From Pseudanabaena sp. M53BS1SP1A06MG (GTDB lineage: Bacteria; Cyanobacteriota; Cyanobacteriia; Pseudanabaenales; Pseudanabaenaceae), in contig JADBWH010000083.1 of assembly GCA_020404105.1 (NCBI GenBank), forward strand, positions 1-64,000: a stretch of 64,000 nucleotides of DNA, written 5' to 3'. Below, one piece after another: positions 7,744-16,729 of this stretch. The translations under genes were made by a program, and so were the position numbers. How positions within the stretch are numbered: the first letter of the stretch is position 1; every line of letters starts with the position of its first letter. The notes beneath the pieces were generated by a model that had not been told where the DNA came from, did not search any database, and worked only from the letters and a program-made list of their open reading frames with translations.

Positions 7744-10674
7744 CTATGCGGGAATTCCACTCTTATTTCGCCTTTTACGATTGCGAAGGAATGACTTGCG
7801 AAGTTCCTCCGCACCTAGCAAAATTGGCGGACAGATTAGCAAGAGTAGCCATTGCCAAGTAGTCAACGGAGCAGTTGCAAATATCTGACGTAAGGGCAAA
7901 AATTCAATGATTGAGATAATCAGGATCCATTCTGTGGCGATTCCTAACCATATGAAAGGATTAGAGAAGAAACCAATTCGGAAGATCGAAGTCTGCTCAG
8001 AACGACAGGCAAAGACGTTTCCGTCTTGACAAGCCACGATGATCGCTAAGGTCATCGTTGTTGCTTGAGCATAGATGAAAGTGATTTCTGGGTTAGTGGT
8101 ATGGGACAGAATGGCAGGTGCAATCGCTTGTAATGAGTTGAAGTCATATCCATAACTATGCCATACCCAAAAGAAGCCTAACATCCCTAATGCTGCCTCG
8201 ATTAGCCCTAGGAAACAGTAAGCACGTAATAGCAAAGAGCGATCAAGCAATGGTTTCGATTTAGCTCTGGGTGGCAACTGCATTGTTCCTAATTCTGCAC
8301 GTTCGGTTCCTAATGCGAGAGCAGGCAAAATATCTGTTCCTAAATCAACGATCAGAATTTGCATAATCACCAATGCAGGTGGAATTTTGAAGATCACCAT
8401 CGCTAGGAATGGGACTAGTTCCGCCACATTCGATGCCAAAATATAGGTCATAAACTTGCGGATATTTTGATACACTGAACGCCCCTGCTCGATCGCTACC
8501 ACAATCGTCGCAAAGTTATCATCAGTCAGCACAATATCGGCAGCCTCTCGCGCCACATCTGTGCCATTCTGCCCCATTGCCACGCCAATATTTGCCGCCC
8601 GTAACGCGGGCGCATCATTGACCCCATCACCCGTGACCGCCACAATTTCACCAATACTTTTATAGGCTTTTACCAAGCGTAATTTATGCTCAGGAGACAT
8701 CCGTGCAAATACTAGACCATGCCGATATTTCACAACTTGCCTTAGTTGAGCATCGGATAGATGCCCCATGCCTTCGCCTGTGATGACCCGCACTCGATCG
8801 CCAACTAGTCCAATTTGACGGGCGATCGCCTCGGCTGTAAGCCCGTAATCTCCTGTTACCATCGTGACTTTGATACCTGCTTGATGACATTGGTCGATCG
8901 CTTTGGGTACTTCATCGCGAGGTGGATCAAACATGGCAACTAAACCGATGAAGATCAAATTTTGCTCTAGATCCTGAGCCTTCAGATCGATCAATTCCTG
9001 TCCACCCCGTCGTGCAGCTAGCCCTAATACCCGAAAACCTTGCTTAGCCAAATCATCATTAGCTGTGACCACTTCCAACCAATAGTCATGGGTCAATTCC
9101 TGCCGATCCCCATCACGCAAAATCCAATGACAATGTTTCAGTACTTCTAAGGGTGCGCCCTTGGTAAAGGCAAGATAGGGAAGTTCATCCTTCCATAATG
9201 ATGATGATTGCCAATTCAAAATGACAGTCATCATTAAGCGACGCGAATCAAAGGGAATTTCTCGTAGGCGTGGGAACTGCTTTTGTAATTCTTCTAAATT
9301 TAATTCTGTCTTTGCTGCTGCCACTATGAGAGCCGCTTCTGTGGGATCGCCAATTTCTTGCCAGCGACTGGGAGCGTTGAGATGAACTAAACGGGCATTA
9401 GAACAGAGAGCAGAACCAATGAGCAGAATTTTAGCTTTCCATACAATTTCGGAATCTGCAGGAAGGTTGACTTGTCCACTAGTGGGATCGTAACCTGCGC
9501 CTGTGACTTCAATTAGTTGGTTTTGATTGGCAATAGAATGCTCAGTATCGCGATCAGGTTGCGTTGGTAGCCACAGATAACGCACCGTCATTTCATTTTT
9601 GGTTAATGTGCCTGTTTTATCGGTGCAAATGACTGTTGTAGCACTCAGAGACTCCACTGCTGAAAGTCTTCTCACCAGAGCGTTCTTTCTTGCCATGCGG
9701 CGGACTCCGATCGCTAGAGACAAAGTGACTGTCGGTAATAGTCCCTCTGGCACTAGTGCCACAATAATCCCGATCGCAAAAATAAAGCTTTCTTTGACTT
9801 CTATACCAACGAAAAAATATGCTAATAAAAAGATCAGAACCCCCATACTGACAGCGATCGCGGTGATGATTCGCACGATCCGCGCCACTTGGACTTCTAG
9901 GGTACTGGGATCGCGCTTCACCACAGTGGTCAAATGCGCCACCTGCCCAAACTCAGTTTCTGCACCCGTCGAATAAACTACGGCTACGGCTCGACCAGCC
10001 GCCACGGTGGATCCTGCTAAAACAAGGTTGGCGATTTCTGAGGGATTGACCTTTTCCTGTAATGGCTGTTCCCCTTGGCGCAGCATCGTCTTGCCACCAC
10101 GTACTGAAACTGCTTCTCGTAGCCTTACAGGGTAAGCACTCCGAGCTACAGGCAGCGATTCCCCCGTCATCACTGACACATCGAGATATAGACTTTCTGC
10201 AGAAATTAAACGAGCATCTGCAGAAATGCGATCGCCTTCTTCCAACTGCATGACATCACCGCGCACCAGTTCTCGCGCAGGAATCTGCTTGAGTTCGCCA
10301 TCGCGATAAACCTTGACCTGCATCGGTAATACTTTTTTTAAAGCAGACAAAGCTTTCTCTGCTTGGAACTCTTGCCAAAAACTAAAAATTCCATTAATCC
10401 AGATAACTGACCAAATTGCCCAGCCCAGTTCAGGAGTCCGAGAAATAAAAGCTAAAACTCCTGCAACCCATAGCAACAAAGCCATGAAGTGAGTCAATTG
10501 ATCTAAAAATCTCAGCCACAATGGACGCTGCACAGGTTCAGGCAATTCATTTGCACCAAACTTCTCTAATCTTTCTCTAGCTTCGTCCTGTGATAATCCA
10601 TTAGCATGAGTGTTGAGGGACTCATAGACTTCTTCAAAGGACAAAGCCCAGATTGGTCGATGAAGTGATGTCAT
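7744..10674 (-). CDS. P-type cation-transporting ATPase (P2 type)
   Basis: The 976-residue protein has all P2-type blocks. It has an N-terminal cation-ATPase domain, the actuator motif TGESLP (170-175), the PEGLLPTVTLSLAIG motif in helix 4 (309-323), the phosphorylation site DKTGTLT with D352, KGAPLEVL, MVTGD, and the hinge VTGDGVNDAPAL. Six C-terminal helices follow. PEGLL in helix 4 is the pattern of Na,K/H,K-type pumps rather than the PEGLP of SERCA-type calcium pumps, so the ion (Na, K, H or Ca) is uncertain. It would be a membrane pump driving cation export or exchange. It stands alone and is transcribed toward the convergent cysA-like gene, 56 bp apart. The start at 10674 gives the usual N-terminal domain. 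Confidence 0.92.
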   Translation of the reverse strand: MTSLHRPIWALSFEEVYESLNTHANGLSQDEARERLEKFGANELPEPVQRPLWLRFLDQLTHFMALLLWVAGVLAFISRTPELGWAIWSVIWINGIFSFWQEFQAEKALSALKKVLPMQVKVYRDGELKQIPARELVRGDVMQLEEGDRISADARLISAESLYLDVSVMTGESLPVARSAYPVRLREAVSVRGGKTMLRQGEQPLQEKVNPSEIANLVLAGSTVAAGRAVAVVYSTGAETEFGQVAHLTTVVKRDPSTLEVQVARIVRIITAIAVSMGVLIFLLAYFFVGIEVKESFIFAIGIIVALVPEGLLPTVTLSLAIGVRRMARKNALVRRLSAVESLSATTVICTDKTGTLTKNEMTVRYLWLPTQPDRDTEHSIANQNQLIEVTGAGYDPTSGQVNLPADSEIVWKAKILLIGSALCSNARLVHLNAPSRWQEIGDPTEAALIVAAAKTELNLEELQKQFPRLREIPFDSRRLMMTVILNWQSSSLWKDELPYLAFTKGAPLEVLKHCHWILRDGDRQELTHDYWLEVVTANDDLAKQGFRVLGLAARRGGQELIDLKAQDLEQNLIFIGLVAMFDPPRDEVPKAIDQCHQAGIKVTMVTGDYGLTAEAIARQIGLVGDRVRVITGEGMGHLSDAQLRQVVKYRHGLVFARMSPEHKLRLVKAYKSIGEIVAVTGDGVNDAPALRAANIGVAMGQNGTDVAREAADIVLTDDNFATIVVAIEQGRSVYQNIRKFMTYILASNVAELVPFLAMVIFKIPPALVIMQILIVDLGTDILPALALGTERAELGTMQLPPRAKSKPLLDRSLLLRAYCFLGLIEAALGMLGFFWVWHSYGYDFNSLQAIAPAILSHTTNPEITFIYAQATTMTLAIIVACQDGNVFACRSEQTSIFRIGFFSNPFIWLGIATEWILIISIIEFLPLRQIFATAPLTTWQWLLLLICPPILLGAEELRKSFLRNRKRRNKSGIPA

Positions 10675-10930
10675 ACCTGTCTACTCCTTGTTAATCGCAT
10701 CTTCGTAGAGATGTGATTAAACCTAACACTAGACACTTTTATGAAACCTTAAATCAACCTAACATCTGTTGAGCAACGTACGATTAGTTAAGGTTATATG
10801 AATTCGATATAGTCATTTTTGTTCAGTTAATGTCATCTTCGACTACACTCAGCCAACGTTAGCTGAGCGTAGCCGAAGTTGGCTGTTCTCGCTGATTCTA
10901 AAAGCGATATTAGGAGCTTGTAGTCGAGTT

Positions 10931-11035
10931 TATAGCGGTTTTCAAATGAGTGTGTACTCATTTGAAAACAAAAAATCAGTCCCATTAAGAGTTTTGAGTT
11001 TTCATTTTGCCGTAGGCAAAATGAAAACCGCTATA
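10931..11035. repeat. MITE-like element with TATAGCGGTTTTC ends (best copy)
   Basis: The 105-bp element begins TATAGCGGTTTTCAAATGAG and ends CAAAATGAAAACCGCTATA. The terminal repeats TATAGCGGTTTTC/GAAAACCGCTATA are perfect. It contains two smaller hairpins (CAAATGAG..CTCATTTG and CATTTTGCCG..GGCAAAATG). Related copies lie at 2804-2884 (inverted) and 6524-6614. It makes up much of the 383-bp gap between the P-type ATPase and GH57 genes. The rest of the gap holds GCTGAGC(G/T)(A/T)AG(T/C)CGAAG-type short repeats at 10845-10890 and 11035-11060. Confidence 0.85.
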
Positions 11036-11057
11036 GCTGAGCTTAGTCGAAGCTCGA

Positions 11058-13727
11058 TTAGGCATGAAGCCAAGCTTCTGTGGCAATTCCTAATTTACTA
11101 GCAGTATCAATTAACTGATGTAGTTCCAAATTAGAAATACCTTCACAGAGATTAATCTCAATGTGGATTGGTTGTTTGTCAACGGATTCTAAATCGAGAA
11201 TCTGTCTGGCAAGGACACATTGAGGAGCAATCCTTTTAAATAGATAATTCAGAAATGCTTCCTGTGAGAGATTAAGATTTAGTTTAAGATTGAGGTGATC
11301 GCTAATTGATAGTGATTCTTCAATTTGATTGAGATGCTTGAATAGTGCTTTCTCATGGAGATCTTGAATTTGAGAAAGTTCCTGAATCTGTCTCAAAATA
11401 TATTTTTCGAGAATTTTGGCATCTTCTAATTGAGTAAATTTACAACCAAGATTAATTGCCTCAATCGCGACGGCATCTAGTCCCACATTTGGTAATGATG
11501 CTCCTGTTTCCAGTTTCTTCAGTTCCTCCGTGAGGCGATTGTTGAGAACAATATCGGCGGCTACTTGCAATTCAGGTGGAACAGGTAAGCCATCACGACG
11601 GAAGGAAATTAATATTCCGTAATTATCACGATAAACTTGCTCGTATAGCTGATCAAGGCGAGTCAAAGTCTCATCAGCTAACACTTGCAGAATTCGATGG
11701 CGCTCCTCAGCGAATAGATGATGCAGACTAAACTGTTCTCCGCTAAAGGTACTTGCCATCGCCAAGATCACCGAAGCAGTATTCGCTTGTTTAAGAGTTT
11801 TAAAGAGAGTTGCTTTGATCTCTTCATATTCCCGTCGTCCTGTAAAGGGTTGAATGCAACAATGGAAGTCATCGCCGCCCAGATGAAGAACTGCAAAAAT
11901 ATAACTAACCGATTCTTGGGTAATCCGCGAAGTTAAGTAAATCTGCCCGATCGCTAAGGACATCGAGCCAATCCGTTGCAGTTGATAATCCTGCTGCTGG
12001 ATTTGGTAGCAATAGATTTGTTGCGATCGCCCATAATTACCGAGAGTCGAACTTAGGGCATATTGAGCTGCAACTTGGGCAAGACTAATACGATTGGTAA
12101 TTACCTGTTTGCGATAAACACCTTCACCATCTTTAAACTCAGCGAGGTTACTCGGAGCCTTTACCATACGATGAATAAATTCATCCTCTAGCAATACTCC
12201 TGCAACATCAGCCGCTAACTCGATCGCTCTAGCGGCATAGCGCAAAATCTGCACGGTTTCAGGACGAGACAATTCTTCAAAGAACCAACCGCAACTGGTA
12301 AACATCAACAGCGCATGACGTTGCATCTCCAACAAGCGCAGCGCATCAATTCTCTGAGCCGAGGAAGTAACCTTGTTACCGCATTGCTGCTCAAAGAATC
12401 TATCTAAAGTCGGGGAAAAGTCGGGGATGTTATCGCGCAATGAATCTTGCAACACTTCGATGTAGCGATCGCGGGCTTCCCAAGGATCATTAAAATATTT
12501 GCGTCCGATATCTACATAAACTGTCGCAAGGCGATCTCGTAGCCAATTCAAGCTTTCTCGCAGGGGTTTGCGCCAGAGTTGTTGATAGTTCGATCCTTCG
12601 CCACCACAGTTACAACCACCCTGCCAGCGATCAACCCCATGGGCACAACTCCAAGCAGTCACAGGTTTCAGTTCTGCTTCGTAGGTAGGCGGGAATAGAC
12701 TTAAATAATGGGCATAATTAGTCATTGTCCAGCCGCGCTTAGGAAATTCTTCTACAAAGGCATAGGATAGAGTTTTTTCGGTGAAATGCTTATGATGTCC
12801 GAAGGTTTCGCCATCGGTTGCCACAGAAACCATTTGATGCGGACGATGATCATTTCTGACGGCTTGGCTGAGACGTTTAACAAAATTGTGGGAACTGCCT
12901 AAGAGATCGCCAAAACCCATATCGCGAGAGATTGGACCATCGTAAAAAAATACATCAATGTAAGCATCAGTATCGGGTGGCAAATGGAACTGCCCGAGGT
13001 CTGATACATTGCCGACACTATTGCTATGACGACGCAAATAGCAACGATAGGGACGATTGGGATCAATCTGTGCGCCGCCTACTTCCTCCCATGCAGGATT
13101 GGGATTATCTTTGGTAGACATGGGACGACAGCGCTGCGCTTGTGACGGAGCCAAGACAATAAACTTGATCCCTTCTATAACTAAAGCCTCAAGAGTCTCA
13201 TAATCAACAGCTGTTTCCGCTAACCACATGCCTTCGGGATCGCGCCCAAATCGGGATTTGAAGTCGGCTTTACCCCAGCGAATTTGCGTCAACTTGTCGC
13301 GCCAATTGGCTAGGGGCATAATGATGTGGTTATATACCTGTGCGATCGCATTGCCATGACCATTAAGGCGTTCAGCACTGCGTTTATCGGCATCGAGAAT
13401 TGCTTGATAGGTATCTCGATCATAAAATTCCATCCATGAGAGCAGCGTGGGTCCCATGTTAAAACTCATGTATTCGTAGTTATTGACAATCTTTACGATT
13501 TTGCCATCATGACGCTCGATTCGTGAGAATGCATTGGGGCGATAGCATTCATGGTGAATCCGCGCATTCCAGTCATGAAATGGAGCCGCGCTTTCTTGCC
13601 GCTCGATCGCATTGAGGTAAGGATTTTCACGCGGAGGCTGGTAAAAATGACCGTGAATTGTAATATAAATTCCCGAATCAGTTGAACGCTGGACATTAGG
13701 CGAAGAAACAGAAGCAGCAACAGTCAC
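11058..13727 (-). CDS. Glycoside hydrolase family 57 protein with DUF3536
   Basis: The 889-residue protein opens with YITIHGHFYQPPRENPYLNA, the start of GH57-type catalytic domains. Further GH57/DUF3536 blocks are GMWLAETAVDYETLEALVIEGIKFIVLAPSQ, GDLLGSSHNFVKRLSQAV and SVATDGETFGHHKHFTEKTL, the last containing the likely catalytic Asp/Glu region. A CNCGGEG motif follows at about residue 375. The C-terminal half is a long helical DUF3536 region. GH57 enzymes act on alpha-glucans (amylases, branching enzymes). This subfamily is common in cyanobacteria, but its substrate is not established, so a role in glycogen metabolism is an inference. The gene is monocistronic. The start at 13727 lies directly before the conserved N-terminus. 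Confidence 0.9.
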   Translation of the reverse strand: MTVAASVSSPNVQRSTDSGIYITIHGHFYQPPRENPYLNAIERQESAAPFHDWNARIHHECYRPNAFSRIERHDGKIVKIVNNYEYMSFNMGPTLLSWMEFYDRDTYQAILDADKRSAERLNGHGNAIAQVYNHIIMPLANWRDKLTQIRWGKADFKSRFGRDPEGMWLAETAVDYETLEALVIEGIKFIVLAPSQAQRCRPMSTKDNPNPAWEEVGGAQIDPNRPYRCYLRRHSNSVGNVSDLGQFHLPPDTDAYIDVFFYDGPISRDMGFGDLLGSSHNFVKRLSQAVRNDHRPHQMVSVATDGETFGHHKHFTEKTLSYAFVEEFPKRGWTMTNYAHYLSLFPPTYEAELKPVTAWSCAHGVDRWQGGCNCGGEGSNYQQLWRKPLRESLNWLRDRLATVYVDIGRKYFNDPWEARDRYIEVLQDSLRDNIPDFSPTLDRFFEQQCGNKVTSSAQRIDALRLLEMQRHALLMFTSCGWFFEELSRPETVQILRYAARAIELAADVAGVLLEDEFIHRMVKAPSNLAEFKDGEGVYRKQVITNRISLAQVAAQYALSSTLGNYGRSQQIYCYQIQQQDYQLQRIGSMSLAIGQIYLTSRITQESVSYIFAVLHLGGDDFHCCIQPFTGRREYEEIKATLFKTLKQANTASVILAMASTFSGEQFSLHHLFAEERHRILQVLADETLTRLDQLYEQVYRDNYGILISFRRDGLPVPPELQVAADIVLNNRLTEELKKLETGASLPNVGLDAVAIEAINLGCKFTQLEDAKILEKYILRQIQELSQIQDLHEKALFKHLNQIEESLSISDHLNLKLNLNLSQEAFLNYLFKRIAPQCVLARQILDLESVDKQPIHIEINLCEGISNLELHQLIDTASKLGIATEAWLHA

Positions 13728-13837
13728 GCAAATCTTCCCTTGAAAGCAAACGATATTGTCTATCTTGGCAGATCTGTTTAGTAGTTCGCAAGGAAGTATA
13801 GAAAAGTTTTGTAAATGCTAATAAAAAATCTGCTGAT

Positions 13838-13867
13838 AAAAAAGCTGCACTTAGTGCAGCTTTTTTA
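13838..13867. terminator. Bidirectional intrinsic terminator
   Basis: AAAAGCTGCAC TTA GTGCAGCTTTTTTA forms a tight 11-bp stem with an A-rich upstream and a T-run downstream. It lies between the GH57 start and the 3' end of the transketolase relic, so it was probably the terminator of the former tkt gene on the minus strand. Confidence 0.75.
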
Positions 13868-13918
13868 TTGGATACAAGATGGTCGGCGCAAAGCGTCGTC
13901 TATCTTTACCTAGGTTAA

Positions 13919-14119
13919 CTAACCGATAACCTTGTGAGCAGTTGCCAAAACATTATCAACTGTGAACCAAAACTTCTCGTAAACAACAGAATCAAGAGCC
14001 GAAGCACCGAAGGTAGCAATGCCGATCGCTGCACCATCAGAACCAATATGCTTGTGCCAGCCAAAGGTGCTAACAGCTTCAACTCTGACGCGCTTCTTAA
14101 CGGATGCAGAAAGTACGGA
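13919..14119 (-). pseudogene. Transketolase, C-terminal fragment
   Basis: The minus strand encodes about 66 codons ending at the stop 13919-13921. The peptide contains VKKRVRVEAVSTFGWHKHIG, DGAAIGIATFGASALDS and YEKFWFTVDNVLATAHKV, the extreme C-terminal domain of transketolase. An in-frame stop precedes the fragment at 14120-14122 where a conserved residue is expected, and nothing upstream matches the rest of the roughly 670-residue enzyme. It is therefore a 3' relic of a duplicated or lost tkt gene. A terminator follows it at 13838-13867. The functional gene must be elsewhere in the genome. Confidence 0.82.
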
Positions 14120-14207
14120 TTATTTGTGAAATATTTTCGTGAATCATTGCGTTGCAAAAACAGCTTGGCTAATAATAATATAAATATGAATTTAGGGGGA
14201 TTTTAAT

Positions 14208-14387
14208 GTGGGTCAAAATAATTGGAATCCTAGACAGCCAAACATTAGAGTCAGAATGAAAAACAATCCTAGAAATCAAGGCTTAACAACTGGTCATGTT
14301 GTGGATTCCGCAATCAAGCGGATATGCTGCCATGTTTTATTTCTATTTCGTGATACTTCTAGATTACTCTTCCTGTGGCGGGTTTGA
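14208..14387 (+). CDS. Possible small protein, 59 residues
   Basis: A GTG codon at 14208, nine bases after the purine-rich AGGGGGA, opens a 59-codon frame. Its N-terminal half is rich in Asn, Arg and Gln (GQNNWNPRQPNIRVRMKNN) and its C-terminal half is hydrophobic and basic. An ATG two bases earlier leads to a frame of only 17 codons. No family is recognised. The good ribosome binding site is the main support and the composition is unusual. It may equally be noncoding debris next to the transketolase relic. Confidence 0.25.
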   Translation: MGQNNWNPRQPNIRVRMKNNPRNQGLTTGHVVDSAIKRICCHVLFLFRDTSRLLFLWRV

Positions 14388-14476
14388 TCGGAATTTGCTG
14401 TAAATGATATGTAAGTGATTTCTACAACTGATTTAGAATTGCTATATAAGAAGCAGCGTCTCTCACTATTTTTTAA

Positions 14477-14959
14477 TTACTTCAACCACTCTTCGAGACT
14501 AGTAGTTAACTTTTCCTTAATCTGGGTAGTAAGTTGATCGCGCCTTTGTTTCTGCATCCATTTTTGAAACTGCTTCTCATATTCTTCACTATCGGTTTGA
14601 TATGTCACCCATGCGTCTAGGGCTACAGCCAAACCCCAAAATAATAGCGGATAAATTGCCCAGCCAATAGAGCCTGAGGTAAATAGGTTCAGGGCAACTA
14701 AAAAAGAATTGACGATCACATATTTCAACAAATTTGATTGAAAAGACTTCTTCTTATATTTATCAAATTCTACCCGTTCCTTGCGTACTGATTGCTGTGA
14801 TTGCCATTCCTGTATGGCGACGAGGAAATCAGCTTCACTTACCCCCATATCTGAGGCAATTTCATATATTTGCTGTTTAGTGAGATTTTGACCATTAGTT
14901 CTCTTTGCGAGAGCATAGCGAAGAATCTGATCAACCTGTTCTTCTGAGTAAGTATCCAT
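14477..14959 (-). CDS. 2TM domain-containing protein
   Basis: A 160-residue protein has a helical N-terminal domain (TYSEEQVDQILRYALAKR, then LTKQQIYEIASDMGVSEADF) resembling the small N-terminal module that often precedes 2TM domains. Two adjacent transmembrane helices (about 95-112 and 117-138) follow, then a charged tail. That layout matches the 2TM domain family of unknown function found in many cyanobacteria. It starts 32 bp after the idi stop codon on the same strand, so the two may be cotranscribed. A Shine-Dalgarno-like GGAGGGAAA precedes ATG 14959. Confidence 0.75.
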   Translation of the reverse strand: MDTYSEEQVDQILRYALAKRTNGQNLTKQQIYEIASDMGVSEADFLVAIQEWQSQQSVRKERVEFDKYKKKSFQSNLLKYVIVNSFLVALNLFTSGSIGWAIYPLLFWGLAVALDAWVTYQTDSEEYEKQFQKWMQKQRRDQLTTQIKEKLTTSLEEWLK

Positions 14960-14990
14960 AATTTCCCTCCTTAGTTAGTACTAGTTAGTA

Positions 14991-15542
14991 TTACTTCAAG
15001 GCTGCAACTAGGCGATCGCAGCAGTCTCGTAGCCAATAGGTATAGGTCTCGGGATGTTTTCTGATATCCGCTTGCAAAACTGCTAAATCAATCCATTTCC
15101 AATCCTCGGCTTCTTCAGGATTGAGAACTGGTTCGCGATCGCTATAGCCGACAAACACATGATCAAACTCGTACTCAATTAAATTATGGTCTAATTCCGC
15201 ACGATAGACAAAACTAAACAACTCCTGCAATTCACAATCAAAGCCCATTTCCTCTTGCAAACGACGATGGGCGGCGATCAAATTTGGTTCCTCATCGCGA
15301 GGATGGCTACAACAAGTATTTGTCCAGAGACCACCTGAATGATATTTATGCTTGGCGCGTTTTTGCAGCAAAAGCTGGTCTTGGGAATTTAACACGAAAA
15401 TCGAAAAGGCTCGGTGCAATAGCCCATCACGGTGTGCCTGCAATTTCTCAGCAGTCCCAATTTGGCGATCGCTAGTATCGACTAAAATAATTTTTTCTTC
15501 TAATTTATGATCTAATTGAGCAGTTGAACTTACAGTGTTCAT
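14991..15542 (-). CDS. idi: Isopentenyl-diphosphate delta-isomerase, type I (Nudix)
   Basis: The 183-residue product belongs to the type I, Nudix-fold IPP isomerases, which interconvert IPP and DMAPP for isoprenoid synthesis (carotenoids, chlorophyll phytol). It shows the N-terminal DRQIGTAEKLQAHRDGLLHRAFS, the catalytic cysteine region LWTNTCCSHPR, the Nudix-like block RRLQEEMGFDCEL, and the glutamate-rich YEFDHVFVGY and WKWIDLAVL segments. It is full length for the family. Well-studied cyanobacteria such as Synechocystis use the unrelated flavin-dependent type II enzyme, so the type I form is a point of interest. A 2TM protein gene follows 32 bp downstream. ATG 15542 is the start that gives the normal N-terminus. 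Confidence 0.93.
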   Translation of the reverse strand: MNTVSSTAQLDHKLEEKIILVDTSDRQIGTAEKLQAHRDGLLHRAFSIFVLNSQDQLLLQKRAKHKYHSGGLWTNTCCSHPRDEEPNLIAAHRRLQEEMGFDCELQELFSFVYRAELDHNLIEYEFDHVFVGYSDREPVLNPEEAEDWKWIDLAVLQADIRKHPETYTYWLRDCCDRLVAALK

Positions 15543-15848
15543 AAAAAAAATCGGTAGTCCCTAATGTGGCTAAGGATATATGCCGCATATCCTTGTTCTA
15601 AATATGTTAAAAATTTAGTGAATCAAGGCTTGTAACATATTATCTGGTTTTGATTCAGATTGAAATTATAAGGTTCAATCACACTTTTTATGTTGTCTGT
15701 CATTACAGTCCTGCGGGAAATGTACTGGGTCAATTTACAACTAATGTTTTAAAGCCTTAAATTCACAGTACTATGCAAAGCAATTTAAACGAACTTCTAA
15801 AAATATAGAATAGAATATATTACAAAACTACACATTCGCAGGAGTTTT

Positions 15849-16277
15849 ATGGATACCATCGACTTAGAAAAGCTTTTGCAAAGGGGCTACTACGTCACTC
15901 TGGGTGCAACATCATCGTTGATTGAGGTAATCCAAGACCCCATCAAACGCGAAGAAAACTTGAGATTGTTGGGGCGTAATTTTGATGAATTAACCCAAGC
16001 ACTTGCAGAAAAAGGTGTGGCAACAGAGGCAGAAGCACGCAGCTATGTGGATAGCTTTATCGCTCAGCAAGTTAGCGGCAAGTCCGTCACTAATTCAGAA
16101 TCAACAGGTTTAACCACAGTGACTACTACTGCGAAAACCGTTGATGATAATGTGACTGATCAGTACACTGAAAAGTTTGATCAAAAGGTAAAAGCGAGTA
16201 TGCGTGATGAAATTGCAGAACTTACACAGCAGCTAGCAAGTTTACGTTCTGAATTAGAACAGTTACGCTCAAATTAA
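15849..16277 (+). CDS. Conserved hypothetical protein, helical, phasin-like in layout
   Basis: A 142-residue soluble protein starts MDTIDLEKLLQRGYYVTLGATSSLIEVIQDPIKREENL, a form common to a family of small cyanobacterial helical proteins. A linker rich in Ser and Thr (about 80-105) follows, then a C-terminal coiled coil (AELTQQLASLRSELEQLRSN). The shape resembles phasins and other scaffold proteins, but no diagnostic motif is present, so the role is unknown. GCAGGAG lies about 7 bp before the ATG as a strong ribosome site. It is monocistronic and followed by a stem-loop region. Confidence 0.65.
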   Translation: MDTIDLEKLLQRGYYVTLGATSSLIEVIQDPIKREENLRLLGRNFDELTQALAEKGVATEAEARSYVDSFIAQQVSGKSVTNSESTGLTTVTTTAKTVDDNVTDQYTEKFDQKVKASMRDEIAELTQQLASLRSELEQLRSN

Positions 16278-16317
16278 CATCCAAAGGCGCAAAAAGTCTT
16301 TGGGGCTAGTACAGCAA

Positions 16318-16442
16318 TTTGAGCTTACTTAAATTTTTAAAAATTTAAGTAAGCTCAAAGCACAAAATTAAAAGCCTCGCTCAGCAAGGCTTTTAATTTT
16401 TGTGCTTACTTAAATTTGCCAACGTAACCCGAACTGACGTTA
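16318..16442. repeat. Tandem hairpins with terminator; partial copy of the TAACGYRAGTTCRGG element
   Basis: Two consecutive stem-loops occur: GAGCTTACTTAAATT...AATTTAAGTAAGCTC (16321-16356) and GCACAAAATTAAAAGCC...GGCTTTTAATTTTTGTGC (16360-16405). The right end, CCCGAACTGACGTTA (16428-16442), matches the terminal repeat of the better copy at 59862-60010, which has the same two-hairpin layout. The left terminal repeat is missing here. The second hairpin with its T-rich arm probably ends transcription of the gene at 15849. Confidence 0.65.
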
Positions 16443-16461
16443 TACATTACAGTGCAAGGCA

Positions 16462-16556
16462 TATAGCGTTTACCAGTCTGGTGAAGTACCCCCGCCCAAA
16501 AAGGGGAAACAAAACTATGGACATCTCTTATTTGAAAAACGCTGAAAAACGCTATA
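16462..16556. repeat. Short element with TATAGCGTTT ends
   Basis: TATAGCGTTTACCAG at the left and AAACGCTATAG at the right are terminal inverted repeats enclosing about 75 bp with a CCCGCCC..GGGG patch. It resembles cyanobacterial MITEs whose ends read TATAGCG, and differs from the family at 10931 in its interior. Together with 16318-16442 it fills most of the 452-bp gap before the porin gene. Confidence 0.6.
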
Positions 16557-16729
16557 GATGAATACATTAATTTACTTCTGTTAAAGTTTGGACTCCTAGA
16601 CCTTTGTGACTTGGAATACAGAAATTGATTTCAATTCTAAAGTTTAATCGTAGTGGTTTGCATACTGTATACAGTACCTAAACCACTGCGATTTTTAGTC
16701 CATCGCTTATATTACTGGTTTGAGGAGTT

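Noticed and set aside
9599-9976. 125-codon frame antisense to the P-type ATPase
   Set aside because: The opposite strand encodes essential ATPase motifs. This frame has no recognisable domain.
15543-15848. Gene between idi and the phasin-like gene
   Set aside because: No frame with a ribosome site and no palindromic element is seen in this 306-bp stretch. It probably holds the divergent promoters.
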